NCBI GenBank assembly: GCA_025642065.1
Contig: JAODUP010000346.1
Location: forward strand, 266,501-330,500
Source: Paralvinella palmiformis
Lineage: Eukaryota > Annelida > Polychaeta > Terebellida > Alvinellidae
Length of the DNA: 64,000 nt
Reading direction: 5' to 3'
The position numbers were made by a program, and so were the translations under genes. Positions 35,954 through 48,600 of the stretch are shown piece by piece; the stretch's first letter is position 1, and each line of letters starts with the position of its first letter. Under the pieces are notes generated by a model. It was given only the letters and a program-made list of their open reading frames with translations, was not told the DNA's origin and made no database searches.

Positions 35954-37854
35954 TCAAACAGAGCTCGACTGGGGGATGAACCTATTTGCTAGTTGTCGGC
36001 CACACTGTTACCAGTTAATCTAAGGAGATATACATTGCTAGACCATCAAGTGTTAGGCTTACCTTTTTATAGACAGCTGATGAATCGCAAATAATGCCAA
36101 ATTCCTCTAACACAATAAATCCCAAACAGCATGAAGCGATCCCGATAGGTCAGGTCTGACTGTTATAATTGTTGTTGGCTAACAGACAAAATATGGCCAA
36201 ACACCTTTCTAGTCAGGTCACTCGCTTAACTGGGTCACTTGGGTAGCCCCCGTCACGACCGACCTGATTAGACAGGTTGTGAACTAATAACTTCATTTCA
36301 ATGGCAATACACGCAACGTGTATTTCAGATCCAGCAACCAGGAGATGCATGTGAAAAAATAATTCCCAAGTAATGCCGAACGTCTGAAATACAAGTGGGT
36401 AGGTAATGTTTCAAGCGAAATGCCATACATTCGTAAGTAACGTTTTGAGCACAGTCCCTCAAACTAATAAATACTATTTTAGGCAGAATATATAACAACA
36501 CAGTAGTAACTCAACTCAACTGACCGATAAATGCATGCAATTAATCTGGACGTCAACTCCTATACTGAACTTAACTCGATACAACAATAATAATTTACTA
36601 TGCCATAGTCAGTTAACATTGACCGTTTAACAACGCAGAGAATGGCCAGACGAGGTGGGGGGGGGATTTAGAGAGTACCTGTAGAGACAATCCATTATTA
36701 GAACAAATTAGGTGCCGCTAGGTTTATCTATTTGCATCAGCACAGCGCTAACACGATAGTTAAAATGATTTCACCAACGCGATGATGAAAATGTCAATTT
36801 AGGTTCGTAATAATCTTATCTCAATGGTTAACTGTAGGCATCTACTTTTTTACACACATACAGGATCAATATTTAATGCGATTGGCATTTCAGATAACAT
36901 CGTATAGTTCTGATAAATACCTGACTACCGTCAAACACTATCGGAGTCACTATTGTAGCCGGTGGATACCGTGTACCCTAACAAAGCCTTTGTCTTCTAA
37001 TGAACAATTTCCAACATTTAGCCCGACTCCGTTGGCTTTCAGGTGATGTTATGCCCCTGTCGTTGTTTATTGATAACAAATGAACGCAGTAATTACGGTT
37101 ATCTCTCTGGCAAAGAATATCATACCACAAAAGCTGGCTTCGCATTAACTGCTCCGCATAAGTGCCAGATAATGTACTTGTAATACCAGGCCGTAGGACT
37201 ACCCAGGCCTCCTCGGTGCTTCCGACTTCTGCCTGTGGGTGCGCTAATATTCTGGTGCTACCGGTTATTGAAGAGCACGATTTGTGGAATATGTGTGTGT
37301 GTGTGTGTAGGGGGGGGGGGTCATTCGTACAACTGTCCTCTCCAAATGAATTAATTAAAAACAAGTAAAACGCAGAAACTTATTTGGCAATCAGACAGAG
37401 ACTATAAAGGGATCAATTCAATAGCTATATACCCGTGCAACATTAGAATGGTACTATTGGTAGAGTATTTGACATATTCGGCATATAATTGCTGCCCGTG
37501 AGGTTTAAGGTCTTCCTAATCGATGGTCAACCAATTCTAGATATTTCTCAATTCGGCAATTAATACCTGGACTCACAACACTGAGGCATCCATTCCTAAT
37601 CACAGGTGGCAGCTACCTATCCACGATACTGTATGTCCTGGGGTTGTCCACATCTAGGGAGGCAATAGTATTTAGCAACTCGGGCGAGGCATTTAATGTA
37701 AAGGTTGACCATCTCTAATTATTGCCAGGACTACTGTGTCAACATGTTATCATTTGGTACCATTTTCAGATCACTCCCACGAAGACGGAAGCGGGCGTGA
37801 TGCTGATTGATATTATCATCTTCCACGTCTTCTCTTAACCATGAAAAGTGAATT

Positions 37855-38047
37855 AGTCAGTCAGTGAGCGAGTGAGAAAATGGTCCGTTTAAGCACCCCC
37901 CCCCCTCCCGATCATAGCTGGATCATGTGACCGAGAGGCGACTCCCTAATGACCGATTCCACAAACACAAGTACCTCGAGTCGAATCGAACTCTTAACCT
38001 GGAGATTTGTAGCGCAGTGCTCTCTACCCACTACGCTCTCGGGTCGC
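37855..38047 (-). mobile_element. tRNA-derived SINE, family 2, best copy
   Basis: Read on the minus strand it starts GGCGACCCGAGAGCGTAGTG with an A-box-like GTAGTGGGTAGA, has B-box GTTCGATTCG, then a body containing GGTCACATGATCC and ends in a CTCACTGACTGAC tail. Both pol III box positions match tRNA spacing. Older copies share the head at 29190, 29437, 33836, 38917 and 38999. Confidence 0.7.
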
Positions 38048-38548
38048 CCTAACCACGGGATGATCCCTTTAACGGGACCGACTGTGATCCACAGGTCATC
38101 AACTAATATAAGGTCAGGTTAAACAGTTGTTAGAACACCGAGGCGGCGTGAGCCGTCGCCAGAAACAACATTCAACAAAAAACATTCGCACAAAGAAGAG
38201 AAGATTAGCCTTCGCTATAGAAAAAGATGGACATCCGCACGAAATAATGCCATACGGCTGGGATAATGGATTGTTTCGACAGTCGCGTTGTTCTAACATC
38301 GTCGTCTATATCGTGTCCCTCTCACATCTTATTGTGTTCCAATAATGTAGTTTTAACCCCGCTGTATTAGGAATCTGAATCGACTGTCTCCCTATATAAG
38401 GAGGAATCCAGAATCTTTATCAATGGTACTGTTCTATTACTGGATTTGCGTTAACCATTGTTTAATAACGGAATTCCTTCACGACTGGATCTAAAACTAG
38501 TTGAAATGTTGTGTTACCGGAGACTAATCATTCTTCATAACCATAAAA

Positions 38549-38622
38549 TAATAATTATAATAATAATGCATATTTAATAAAGGGCCCTTGCTAGCAGGAG
38601 CCATTCAAAGGCGCTGTACATT
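38549..38622 (-). mobile_element. GCGC...ATT-tail LINE end
   Basis: Matches 15807 and 51760 copies: GCTAGCAGGAGCCATTCAAA, GGCGCTGTACA and an AAT-rich side. The minus strand is the element sense. Confidence 0.75.
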
Positions 38623-38691
38623 ATGGTGACATCACTAATAATAAGTTGTATATATAGCAGGGATAATGTTCCTGCTAGAGATGCAATAATG

Positions 38692-38871
38692 CCGCCTCCA
38701 TGGTCTAGCGGTAGCCTGTTGGACCACAGATCACCCGTGTTCGAATCGCGGCGTGGGCATATCTGAAGGTTGTTTCGTCTTTGACTTCGCCTCATTCCTT
38801 TGGAGGTCTCTCGGCCCATTTAGCCTACCTTGTGCAGAAAAGTGGCCGTAAAACATCAATCATCATCACCA
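38692..38871 (+). mobile_element. Young SINE (family 1) with 18-bp target-site duplication
   Basis: Full copy with head CCGCCTCCATGGTCTAGCGG, B-box TGTTCGAATCGCGG, the shared body, and tail AACATCAATCATCATC. The flanks GCTAGAGATGCAATAATG (38674-38691) and GCTAGAGATGCTATAATG (38872-38889) match at 17 of 18. The head lacks the six-base CACTAC insertion seen in the other copies, marking a subfamily. Confidence 0.95.
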
Positions 38872-38899
38872 GCTAGAGATGCTATAATGGCTAGCCTTA

Positions 38900-39072
38900 A
38901 AATTCGCAAACACAGGTGAGAGTCGGATTTGAACACACAACCTGAAGGCTTGCGGCGCAATACTCTAACCAATACGCTATCGGAACCAACAACAGTATGA
39001 CTGGGATTCGAACCCCGACCTAGAAGTTTGCAACACAGTTCTCTAATCATTACTCTATCAGAGTCAACAAAA
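38900..39072 (-). repeat. Two tandem family 2 SINE heads
   Basis: GTCGGATTTGAACACAC with GCGCAATACTCTAACC, then CTGGGATTCGAACCCCG with CACAGTTCTCTAATC, about 75 bp apart. Each is a minus-strand tRNA-like head. They may be a dimeric element or two insertions. Confidence 0.55.
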
Positions 39073-39454
39073 GTTGCACAAAGTAATTTACAAGAGACAC
39101 TCAAAATCTTTAGTTGATGAATTAGCGGAATCGACTGTTACCCACACACGAGCCTCCCACATATTAAATTTCAGCCCAAGGTCGGGCTGTATTGGTTCAT
39201 TCTAAGCCATCGTCGTAGTCCAATGCGCACGTATATATGACATGCCTCAACGTCAAATATCCATTGCTGCTACCGAAGACTGAGGCGGTTCTAGGAAATT
39301 TGGAGATTAAACAAACCTACCGAAACAGCTGGCTGCTGAAACAATAGGCTATAAGAACACCAGACTGCCGGGAGATATAACAGATCACATGTTTGCACTA
39401 CACAATTAACACTGTCTATTTGTCTAAGGAAATCACTTAAAAAGGAGTCCAGGT

Positions 39455-40190
39455 TTTTCATGAAATCACTAATGCCTAGGTCAATCCAGTCAATCCAACA
39501 GGCTGGTAGGGTGTCAAGCTGGGTAACACAACAGCATCAGTGTCAAGCCAGTGACTTTTTTCTTAGGCCAAAGGGGGGGTCACCTTTTTAGACACAATGT
39601 GGTGGGAACTTGTTTTACCATATTAAATATAGGTGTACATGCTATACATAATAAAAAATATAATATAATTTAAGGCAATTTTGGCACAACGGGGGTCACT
39701 TTTTATCCCCGAAGGGGGGTCACTTTTTATCCGCGAAAGGGGGGGGGCTCTTTTTGTCGTTCTCCGATAACATAATTTTCAATTCCCCCCCCCCCATATG
39801 GACATAGCTTTGCTCTGTGATAGCTCCAGATAACTGTGAGTTATATTAATTATCATGTGAAAAGTCACAACTATTTGTAATTAAATGAGGCAAGGAGACT
39901 GCAAATGAAACACTAAGATTCGCGCGCGCGTGTGTGTGTCACTGGACCAAAGTTATAGGCCTATATCCTTCCTATAAATACACATTGGCACAGTGCTCTT
40001 GATTCATAGGGTCTCATTATACTTGCACTTCCATTACACCAATTCACTAAATAGACTTTAGTAGGGTAGTGAAATATACACAACATCAAATCAGTGATTT
40101 CATGAAACGCCTGAGTGAATCACTAATTTCGCGAACTTACTGAAAATTTCAGTGATTTCGTGAAATCACTGGTTTCGCAATATAACTGTA
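39455..40190. repeat. Palindromic GTGATTTCRTGAAAT words and GGGGTCACTTTTT repeats
   Basis: A perfect palindrome AGTGATTTCGTGAAATCACT lies at about 40154-40173, with variants at 39460 (CATGAAATCACTAATG) and 40093 (CAGTGATTTCATGAAAC). In between, GGGGGTCACTTTTTATCC is repeated at 39691 and 39717 with a third diverged copy at 39571, separated by G runs. Confidence 0.75.
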
Positions 40191-40410
40191 ACATATACAC
40201 AGCACAATTGAACAAGCTGGTATTTGATCTTCCAATGACAATAGTTTCTCTAGTTTTACTTCAAGAAGTTAAAGTACAATAAATATAAACCTTGCCTAGG
40301 ACTCCCGACACTGTTCTGAGAGTTTTGTTGTTGTTGTTCTAAATATGGCAGCACAAAAACACACGCTATAATCAGACACCCAAGAAAATTACCGATGTAT
40401 TGATCAATAT

Positions 40411-40431
40411 CTATATATATATATATATATA
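40411..40431. repeat. (AT)n microsatellite
   Basis: Short AT run. Confidence 0.9.
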
Positions 40432-40489
40432 GTCCAGAACATATGACATCACGACAAACAGGCGCTAAAAGGTCATTTTGTGCCACTTC

Positions 40490-40745
40490 ATTTAGTCACC
40501 TACAACGACATGCAGGAATACTGATTCTAAACCCAGAACCGACACCGCAGAGGGGGGGGGGGTGTAAACGTCCCCCCCCACCTTACTTGCCACGACATGT
40601 AGGAGGATTGATTCTTAACCCTGAACGAATACTGGGTGAGTGGGGGTGTAATTATGATGTGGGATAGCTTTCCTCGCCTGCAACGACAGGCTGGAGCACT
40701 GATTCTAAGCAGAGAACCCATATGGGGGGGGGGGTGCAGTGACGT
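40490..40745. repeat. Three-copy minisatellite with G tracts, period 87-91 bp
   Basis: CGACAtg-type starts lie at 40506, 40593 and 40684. Each unit carries a TGATTCTAA-type core, a CAGAACC/CTGAAC word and, in two units, a run of ten to twelve G. A proline-rich frame on the minus strand and a glycine-rich one on plus are by-products. Confidence 0.85.
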
Positions 40746-43436
40746 TGGATGGGTTATCACATCTCTTTGGTAACGTATGGTAATAATGGTGCTGGCGTTT
40801 TAGCATTTTCAATATGACTAATATTTTATATCCGAATTGTTGTTGTTGTTACTATTGTTTTATTTGAGATATATGCCTTATCGCTGAATTAGTTCAACTT
40901 TTTTATTGTGTTTTCTTGCTTATTTTATGCCAATTTCTTTGAGGAACAGCATTTGTTAGAAGGCAAACCCCCAAAGAGCTCCACAGTCAACACTAAGTCT
41001 CAAGAACATGTGACCGTTTGTAATGATATTCTGGCATGTCAGAAAAATTGGAAGACGCCTCAAGTTTGCCATGGAGGATCTGATTCGTGAGCGAATCAAA
41101 TGCAAAACGCACTTCCGCTAATAAAGACGCGTCGTTCACCTTCAAAGGTGGCCACACGGTCGAAACTGGTTGTCCATTAACGGAGAAGACGGGTGGTCGT
41201 AAAACAACGGCTTCTTTATAATGTGCATGTAGGCCCAGGTGTAGGACCCGCTATTCGGTGGTCCTTTAAGACAGGTGGTGTCTTGGACATGCCCTCAAGT
41301 CAAGCCATCTCGATATAACTCCAACGTTTATCAGGTTCCATCATCAGGGCTATATCTGGAGAATGCTGTATAAATGTGGACTTATTAACTCACACACACG
41401 CACACGCACACCAAGACTGATGAGACACTGGTGGAGATGTATAATTATGAATGTCTAACGTTATGTACATGTATGTTTAGATTTATATGTAAACAGATTT
41501 ATGTAGACCCTGATAGCTTATTATCCAAACAGACGCAAGACATCAAAGGGCGATATCATGCTCATTATAATACAACTTCTTAGCAGAACTCAATTGGATC
41601 TCTCTCTCTCTCTCTGTGTGTGTGTTTGTGTGTGTATGTGGAGGGAGATGTAACACACGCACCGACACCCACACACGGCAACATAATGACAGTAAGGAAA
41701 ATGCAGCATCCCTAGATGATAAAACAACAGCTAGGTCATTGTACGAGATAATGGTCCAGTAACACTGACAAATGACTTCCTAGAGAGATACATTTCAACA
41801 GAGACTTCGGGAGACAGAAAGCAATAATGCAATGTCACAAGAGAGGATTCCTTTCGACAGGACCGACTTACGGAAGCGGGCAACTGATACCAGCTAATTG
41901 AAAACTACCCAGGTAATCTGACCGGTTGCTAAGACGCTCTCTGTTGGATCTTAATTAATGAATGCCTTATAAATGCGGCGTTATCTAACGTGTTACTCTG
42001 CGTGGGGGGGGGGTGAGGTGGGGGGTTATGTGATAATTAACATAACAGAATATCAGGTTCGACGCAGCTGCCTGTCACGTGACTAAGCTGCAGCTGAATC
42101 CAATATAAAGACATCACGCAGTGACACACACACACAGACACACATACGCTTCTCAAAAAATCAATATTGCATGAACTGACAGATGATTAGAGATCGCTAT
42201 TAGAAGTGTCCCGTGGCTGGAACACTGTCTAGGAGAAATAAACATCACTAGAAAAGAAAACCCAGACAAAACTCTCCAAACAAATCATATTTATACATCC
42301 ATTAATCAGTCACAAACGATTAATGGGTACTTTATAACGGCACAGTTGGAATCCTGCCCGTTACACGATTAGTGGCATAACAAGTCTAGGTCCATACGAG
42401 ATCAGGACTTCTTCTGGACGAGTTCTTACAACATCCAGTGTTCTTTTTTTTGGTTGTCTATTTGAGGGTTTTTTTAAATGTCCACTTTTCTTGTTTTCTA
42501 ACGCACATGTACACGTCAACTTAATAGAAAGTATAAGATACAAAAGGGGGGATCAATGTATAGCTGATGTAGTCTTCCCAATGTTCCATTTTTCACATGG
42601 CCATATTATTTGTAATGAATGACTTCGATCCCATCAGGTCAAACGTGCATTATTTTGCATTAACATCTGGCAGATGCGTTTTTGACGAAACATCCGTTTA
42701 ACTGATAATTAAATTGTCTTCAATCGTAAATGACTTGACAAGTATCAGTGAAGCCCCGAACCACGATAATTAGGTTCACAAATATCTAACCTACGAGATA
42801 ATGCCAAGAAGCTGAAACGAGACGATCGGGCCGTAATTCGTTTTCTGAAGGATGAAACATCTTGCAGACAGAATCACAGCCGGACACCGACCACAGTACT
42901 GTTGTATATAGATCTACTATAAACGATAAAACCATTCTTATGACAACAACCATGGGATTGCAACCAAACGGGGACTTGTGAATTCGAGGAAACAGTACCC
43001 CTTATCAGTATTTCAGACCGACGGTCGTATAAGGCAGGTGGTCGTAGAGAAGAGTTCGTATCTTCTCTATAGAAACGGGACAACGTCTATATAACGCCGC
43101 CCAGCAACCAGACAGCACCGTCAACACCAACACGTACCTTATCCACGATCTGGTTTGTAATCGATGTCCAGGACAGCCCGCTTACAACTAATCCTTGTTC
43201 CGTATTCGTCAGTGTCCGTGTTTATACGTATGTATATAGATGCACATATCCACACCCGTATCCTACACGTGGCTCCCGCCGTTCTAGGCGGCACGAAGGG
43301 CCATGCCGAAGAGTTTACATACGCCCAGACGACGGGCGGCAAGATGCGAAGCTGACGGGTAGGGTGGGCATGACATTTCACGCAGCAGTCCACAGTTATG
43401 ACGGCACACTATAGCGCCTCTCACACAGGCACACTT

Positions 43437-43464
43437 GCTCTCTCTCTCTCTCTCTCTCTCTCTC
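43437..43464. repeat. (CT)n microsatellite
   Basis: CT run. Confidence 0.93.
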
Positions 43465-43808
43465 GACTCGTGTATTAAACCAGGTTCTATAATGGCAAAA
43501 AACATCGATACAACAGTAGCTCAAAGCACTGCAGCTTCTGGAGGGCCTCAATCACTGGAAAGATTGCTATGCGCCTCACACACACGCGCCCACACACACA
43601 TACACATACGCACGCACGCACGCAGAGAGAAGGTCTGTTGGTATTATTGAGGGACTGGCCAGTCTACTTCCCATGCTGTGCCATTATTGAACATGACGTG
43701 CATGAGATGGGAGTGAACCAAAATACACTGTACGTGCATATACATTTATATCGTGACGGGCTCATCATAGACCTAAGATGCGCCGCGCAGGTGTATAACG
43801 CAGTAATA

Positions 43809-43809
43809 A

Positions 43810-43841
<32 letters not shown>

Positions 43842-43842
43842 C
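43809..43842. repeat. (CA)n(GA)n compound microsatellite
   Basis: CA run followed by GA run. Confidence 0.93.
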
Positions 43843-44114
43843 AGTGGGGATAAGTTGGGGGTAATGAGTGAATGTCTTTAGCTCAGAAAGTATCCATCGC
43901 CCACCTATATACCCCCGTGGGACTTGTGTAGCTGTAGTAGTATTGTCAACGGCAATGCTGTACTGGGAAGCATCAGAAGAACGAAACAATCGGGCGGGGC
44001 GGGGGGACGTTATGGTGGAGAAGTAGAAATGCCCACAGACAAACAGTACACATTCATATTATACTGGTGAGACATTACACGTCTCAGCATCAGTACTGAT
44101 TCCTGGATGAATCG

Positions 44115-44116
<2 letters not shown>

Positions 44117-44146
<30 letters not shown>
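44117..44146. repeat. (CA)n microsatellite
   Basis: CA run of 15 units. Confidence 0.95.
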
Positions 44147-44149
<3 letters not shown>

Positions 44150-44826
44150 GTCAGATTCGTGATTTTCGGTGTTACTGTTTTATCACACACACACATACAG
44201 ACACACGCACACGGGCAACAAACACATAGGAGCACATACTTACGTAGACAAGCATTTAATCATCGAACAATTAAAAATAACATGTCGTATACTACAGAAG
44301 TACAGCTGGAATATGAGACCTATCCTTTCTTTTTATATTACAATAATTCCATATCATCTAAAAAAATATTAACTCCCACCCAGAAATGCTCACTCATGAT
44401 GATGATGATGATGATGTTGATCAACGTTAACACAAATGGAGATGACGGGTAATTAATCCCTGGACAAGTGAATGCCAATTTAAGAAATCTGAAGATGACA
44501 GTTGATGTGATCCAGAACGTACAACAAGTACGTGTCGTATTTATATCTACAAACGGCTGACAACGGGGGGGGGGGATCCGCGAACATACATTATGTCAAT
44601 TTACTACGAGGACACCGGGTTATGGTGATGCACTGGAAATTGAGAGCTTCCAGGTTCGAATCCACCCTGATTGCCACCCCCACTGATGTGTTTCGGGTAC
44701 TCACTGATTGATTGGACCACGAACGAGTGTCATATCTTCGGATGAGATGGACTTGTGTGGTTGATGAAGTTAAAATTGGCTTCTAGAGGCGGTATCCTAC
44801 CCGGGGAGTTGGTGGCAACATTAAAC

Positions 44827-45426
44827 GAATCTAGGACGTTTTGACCAGCTATTTTTGAAAGATAAGATGTTTTGGACAAATTTGTTTTATTTGTTATTTT
44901 ATTAATACAACTTCCAATTAGGATATGAATACAGTAACCTGCACAATAGTATTATAGAGACACACAGTAAAATGCACAATCAGAATCCCAAACCATATAC
45001 AATTTAAACAATTAACAAGGACATAGAAGTAAGTTAATACATGCCACTATATAATATATGTAACTGTGAGAAGTCATGGAGAATTAAATTTCATTTAAAT
45101 ACAGAACCCACATCAAAACATTAACATTTGATCATTTTGTTAATCATTTGTAGTTCACACATGCCTATAAATAAAACATGAAATGACTTCGCTTCTTATG
45201 TCATAAATGTACATTTTGAGATAATAAACACAATATATTATATGTGTTGGCTTTTTATGTCATAAATGTACATTTTGAAATAAAAAAACACAAGATCGCT
45301 GTTCGCTTTTTATATATTTTTTTATATTTGGCCAAAACGTCCTAGCTTCAAAAAATAGCTGGCCAAAACGTCCTAGCTTCAAAAAATAGCTGGCCAAAAC
45401 GTCCTAGGCCAATACGTTCGCCTACC
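44827..45426. mobile_element. 600-bp element with inverted ends
   Basis: CTAGGACGTTTTGACCAGCT at 44831 is the reverse complement of AGCTGGCCAAAACGTCCTAG, present near 45388, with one mismatch; the next bases (ATTTTTGAA) also pair. The right end holds this inverted unit two and a half times with a 31-bp period (45330, 45361, 45392). An identical ACATTAAAC flanks the element at 44818-44826 and 45427-45435, which could be a 9-bp target duplication. No open frame of note lies inside. Internal direct repeat: TTATGTCATAAATGTACATT at 45198 and 45255. Confidence 0.65.
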
Positions 45427-45500
45427 ACATTAAACTGCTAGGCAAAGGGAGAAAATGAGTAACGCTCCAGATACGTTAACCTATACAAGGCTCAGAAATG

Positions 45501-45640
45501 TTTATGTTTTACGGTAACTTATGTCCACATAGTACGCTACATGGGCCTAATGACAATAATAAGACAGTAATAAGTAGAAGTGAAACATGAAACACCCTTC
45601 TCACATAGCCTGGTCGGAGTTTAAGCCCAGATGCTACAGC
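45501..45640 (-). mobile_element. Degraded SINE (family 1)
   Basis: TTTATGTTTTACGGTAACTT, CACATAGTACGCTACATGGG and GAAACACCCTTCTCACATAG match the minus-strand body. The head is unrecognisable. Confidence 0.6.
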
Positions 45641-45666
45641 ACGTGCTGGATGTAGACCATGAACTG

Positions 45667-45691
45667 TGTGTGTGTGTGTGTGTGTGTGTGT
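45667..45691. repeat. (GT)n microsatellite
   Basis: GT run. Confidence 0.93.
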
Positions 45692-45699
45692 TTTAGCGG

Positions 45700-48600
45700 T
45701 GTGGGATAAGGCACAACACTAGCACAAACAATCAGGAAATGTAACTTGATGCTTAAACCGTGGAGATGGCCTGTTTGGGGACTCCGGGCGAATTAAAAAC
45801 CATACATGTCCAAATACCTTCAACAGTAATACGTGGACTTTTGCACGGACATCCCAATTTCGGGTTAATCAGTCTTCGTCAATTAAATCTACGGCATACA
45901 CTAACTGGTGAAAAAGTGTTTGCTTTTGGCCAGAACAGCTGCTACAACTACAAGTTTGTGTCATGATCGTAGCACTATGAGTGATGGATTTATGGCTATG
46001 GTTTACATGTGCTCAAATTACCAAATGACCAGTGGATGGATTTCTAGTCCAAAAACAGCCCATTTGTGTGTATATATATATATATCTTCCCAAAACAGCA
46101 AACACAAAACTGGAAACAGGAGATAATTATGGCAAATAGTGGCCATAAATAGTACAATGAACTAAATATAAACAATGCACCTTTGTACCTCAAAACTGTG
46201 TGTGTGTGCGCGCGCACACACACACACGCCATAATGAATTTTCTGTCAACCGCTAATATTTGACGCCAGAACTATGTAAATAATTACCATATTAGCATCA
46301 CTGATTTGAATTAGATTAATAATAATAATAATAATTAGCAGTTGTAGGCATTGGTAAAATATGAACTAAAAAAGAAAACAAAAATGCTAACTTACAACTT
46401 ATCGACAAACTGAGAAACAAGGAACCATTTATATTAGGGAAGGAATTACTACCGAAATGATTCTCAAGTAGAAAACGACACTAAATGTTTATACTCTCTC
46501 ACCTATAGCACTAGAGCTCTGTAAACAAAGACATCAAACCGCACCCAGGGGCTGGTTAATAAACACATAATATATCCAGTAATAACTACTCATAGGAGGA
46601 TATAAACCAAGTTTACAGACCAACAGTTTGTGATCTTTACAACTGTTTGCTGTAGCTTTCGGGGCATATCTTTATCAAACACTTATAGAGCTCTTACTCT
46701 TAGCTCATCACACCACTTTCTTGGTAGCACAAGTGATAGACGTTTGGTGATGTTGGCCAATTGACTGGCCCATAAACATCCGGCATAAGGGATTATAAAC
46801 TTTGATGCAATTAACGTCGTTATCTATGCAACTCATCAACCTGAACCGATTTAAAGGACCCATTTCAAACACGTTGATCTATATCCAGGCCATCAACATC
46901 AGATGTGACTTGGTGATAGTTTAATTAGGACTATTTTAGCCTCGAAGCTGGTCACACTTGGGACATGTATGGCTGACAGACTGCTGACTAGGGGAATAAT
47001 AGTATGGGGTAACTTTCGTTAATGGATGAAACATTCCACATCAATCCCCCAAATGGACTTTCAGCCTATGACTTAGAGGTCTGCAGAGAACGGAAAGGAC
47101 AATCAACTAGAAAATGTCAACAACTGAAACCGAATAAGCTGTAATAATTTACTATTCCGATTGAGATTTTACAATTATCATATTACCCACTGTAATTAGG
47201 CATGTTGCTGGTATGAAGGCATACATACACAGTGCACGTGCAAGTGGGCACTTCCGATACAAAAGTATATTTGTTTTTTGTACACAAGCATACTAAAGTG
47301 GCCTATTATTACCTATCATCACAGGCCGATTAGCTGGTGACCAGCCATCTACCGGTATTTACCTAGGCTGCATAATTGTGTTATACTTTGCACGCAGGGC
47401 AGCGGTCAGCATATTGAGGAAGAAATTCCCGATTAACTGATCAGATTACCGGATGGCATTCAAATTATTCAGCTACATTCCGTATATATTAACAGAATAT
47501 GCTCCGCTATGTGCAGGGCAGTCTGATGGCACAGTGATTATAGTGCTGCACCGCAAACCTCCAGGTTATCGGTTCATATTCAGCTCATCAGAGAGCTATT
47601 TTGTCAATTTAATTCCATTTGGTCAATTCCATACCAAATTTATCAATTCCAAATTTATCAATTCCAATTTTATCTAGTCTTTTTTTTACCTAATACTTAC
47701 TTTTTACCATGACTAGGTACTCTGAGTGCCTAATTAGAATACCTACTCCGAGTAGTTTATATTCCAAGTAGGATTGTCATGGAAGAAATATTTCTGAATT
47801 AAAAAATTTACCGGTAAATTAATTTATGAATAAATTATTTTGGTACCAAACTCCAATTCAAAATTTATCAATTCATATTCCATTTTGTTTAAATTAGCAA
47901 TTACAACTCCAATTCCAGAAGTGAATTGACCCCATGTCTGCAGCTCATACCTGTGTTTGTGAGATAATCTTCCACTGGCAGCCACTCCTCGGCCATATGC
48001 CAAGGTGTGACCAGCGCCAAGGCTAAACAACTCAACCTCACTCAAACTCCTCTTTGTGGACATTCACGAAGCAACCAGTCAGTTAATACACTGAATGGTA
48101 GTTCAATCAAACACAGACACTACTCATGTTGCTAACATTAAGAGACTTTTTTTGTTAATGTTAACTACCCACCGAGTGTCTTATTTCTAGCATCAGTGCA
48201 TTATCCAGAAAAATAGAAATCTGTACATTAACCTTTAAAATACAAGCTTGATTTTTCAATAAATATTTTACCAAATTACAAGTTAAACATGTCACGTTAT
48301 GCGGCAACATATTGTTGAACATAGATAACATGTTTGCATACGGTCCTAATTTTAAAAAAAACATTGTTACATTGAGGTATAGAAAGATGGTTTTAAATCA
48401 ACAAGTACGCATCACAGGACCAGTATATTCTCGTCAATTAATTTTCTAACGATGAATTGTTCATATTTACAATTACCAATATAAATACCATTATATAAAA
48501 CAATTATGTCAAAGAATCACAGGGTAGTCGGCAAAAAAATTGGAAGCAGAGATAGAGAATTGGAAAATGGTGATAGTTCAGAATTTGTTGGTGAGTTTTG

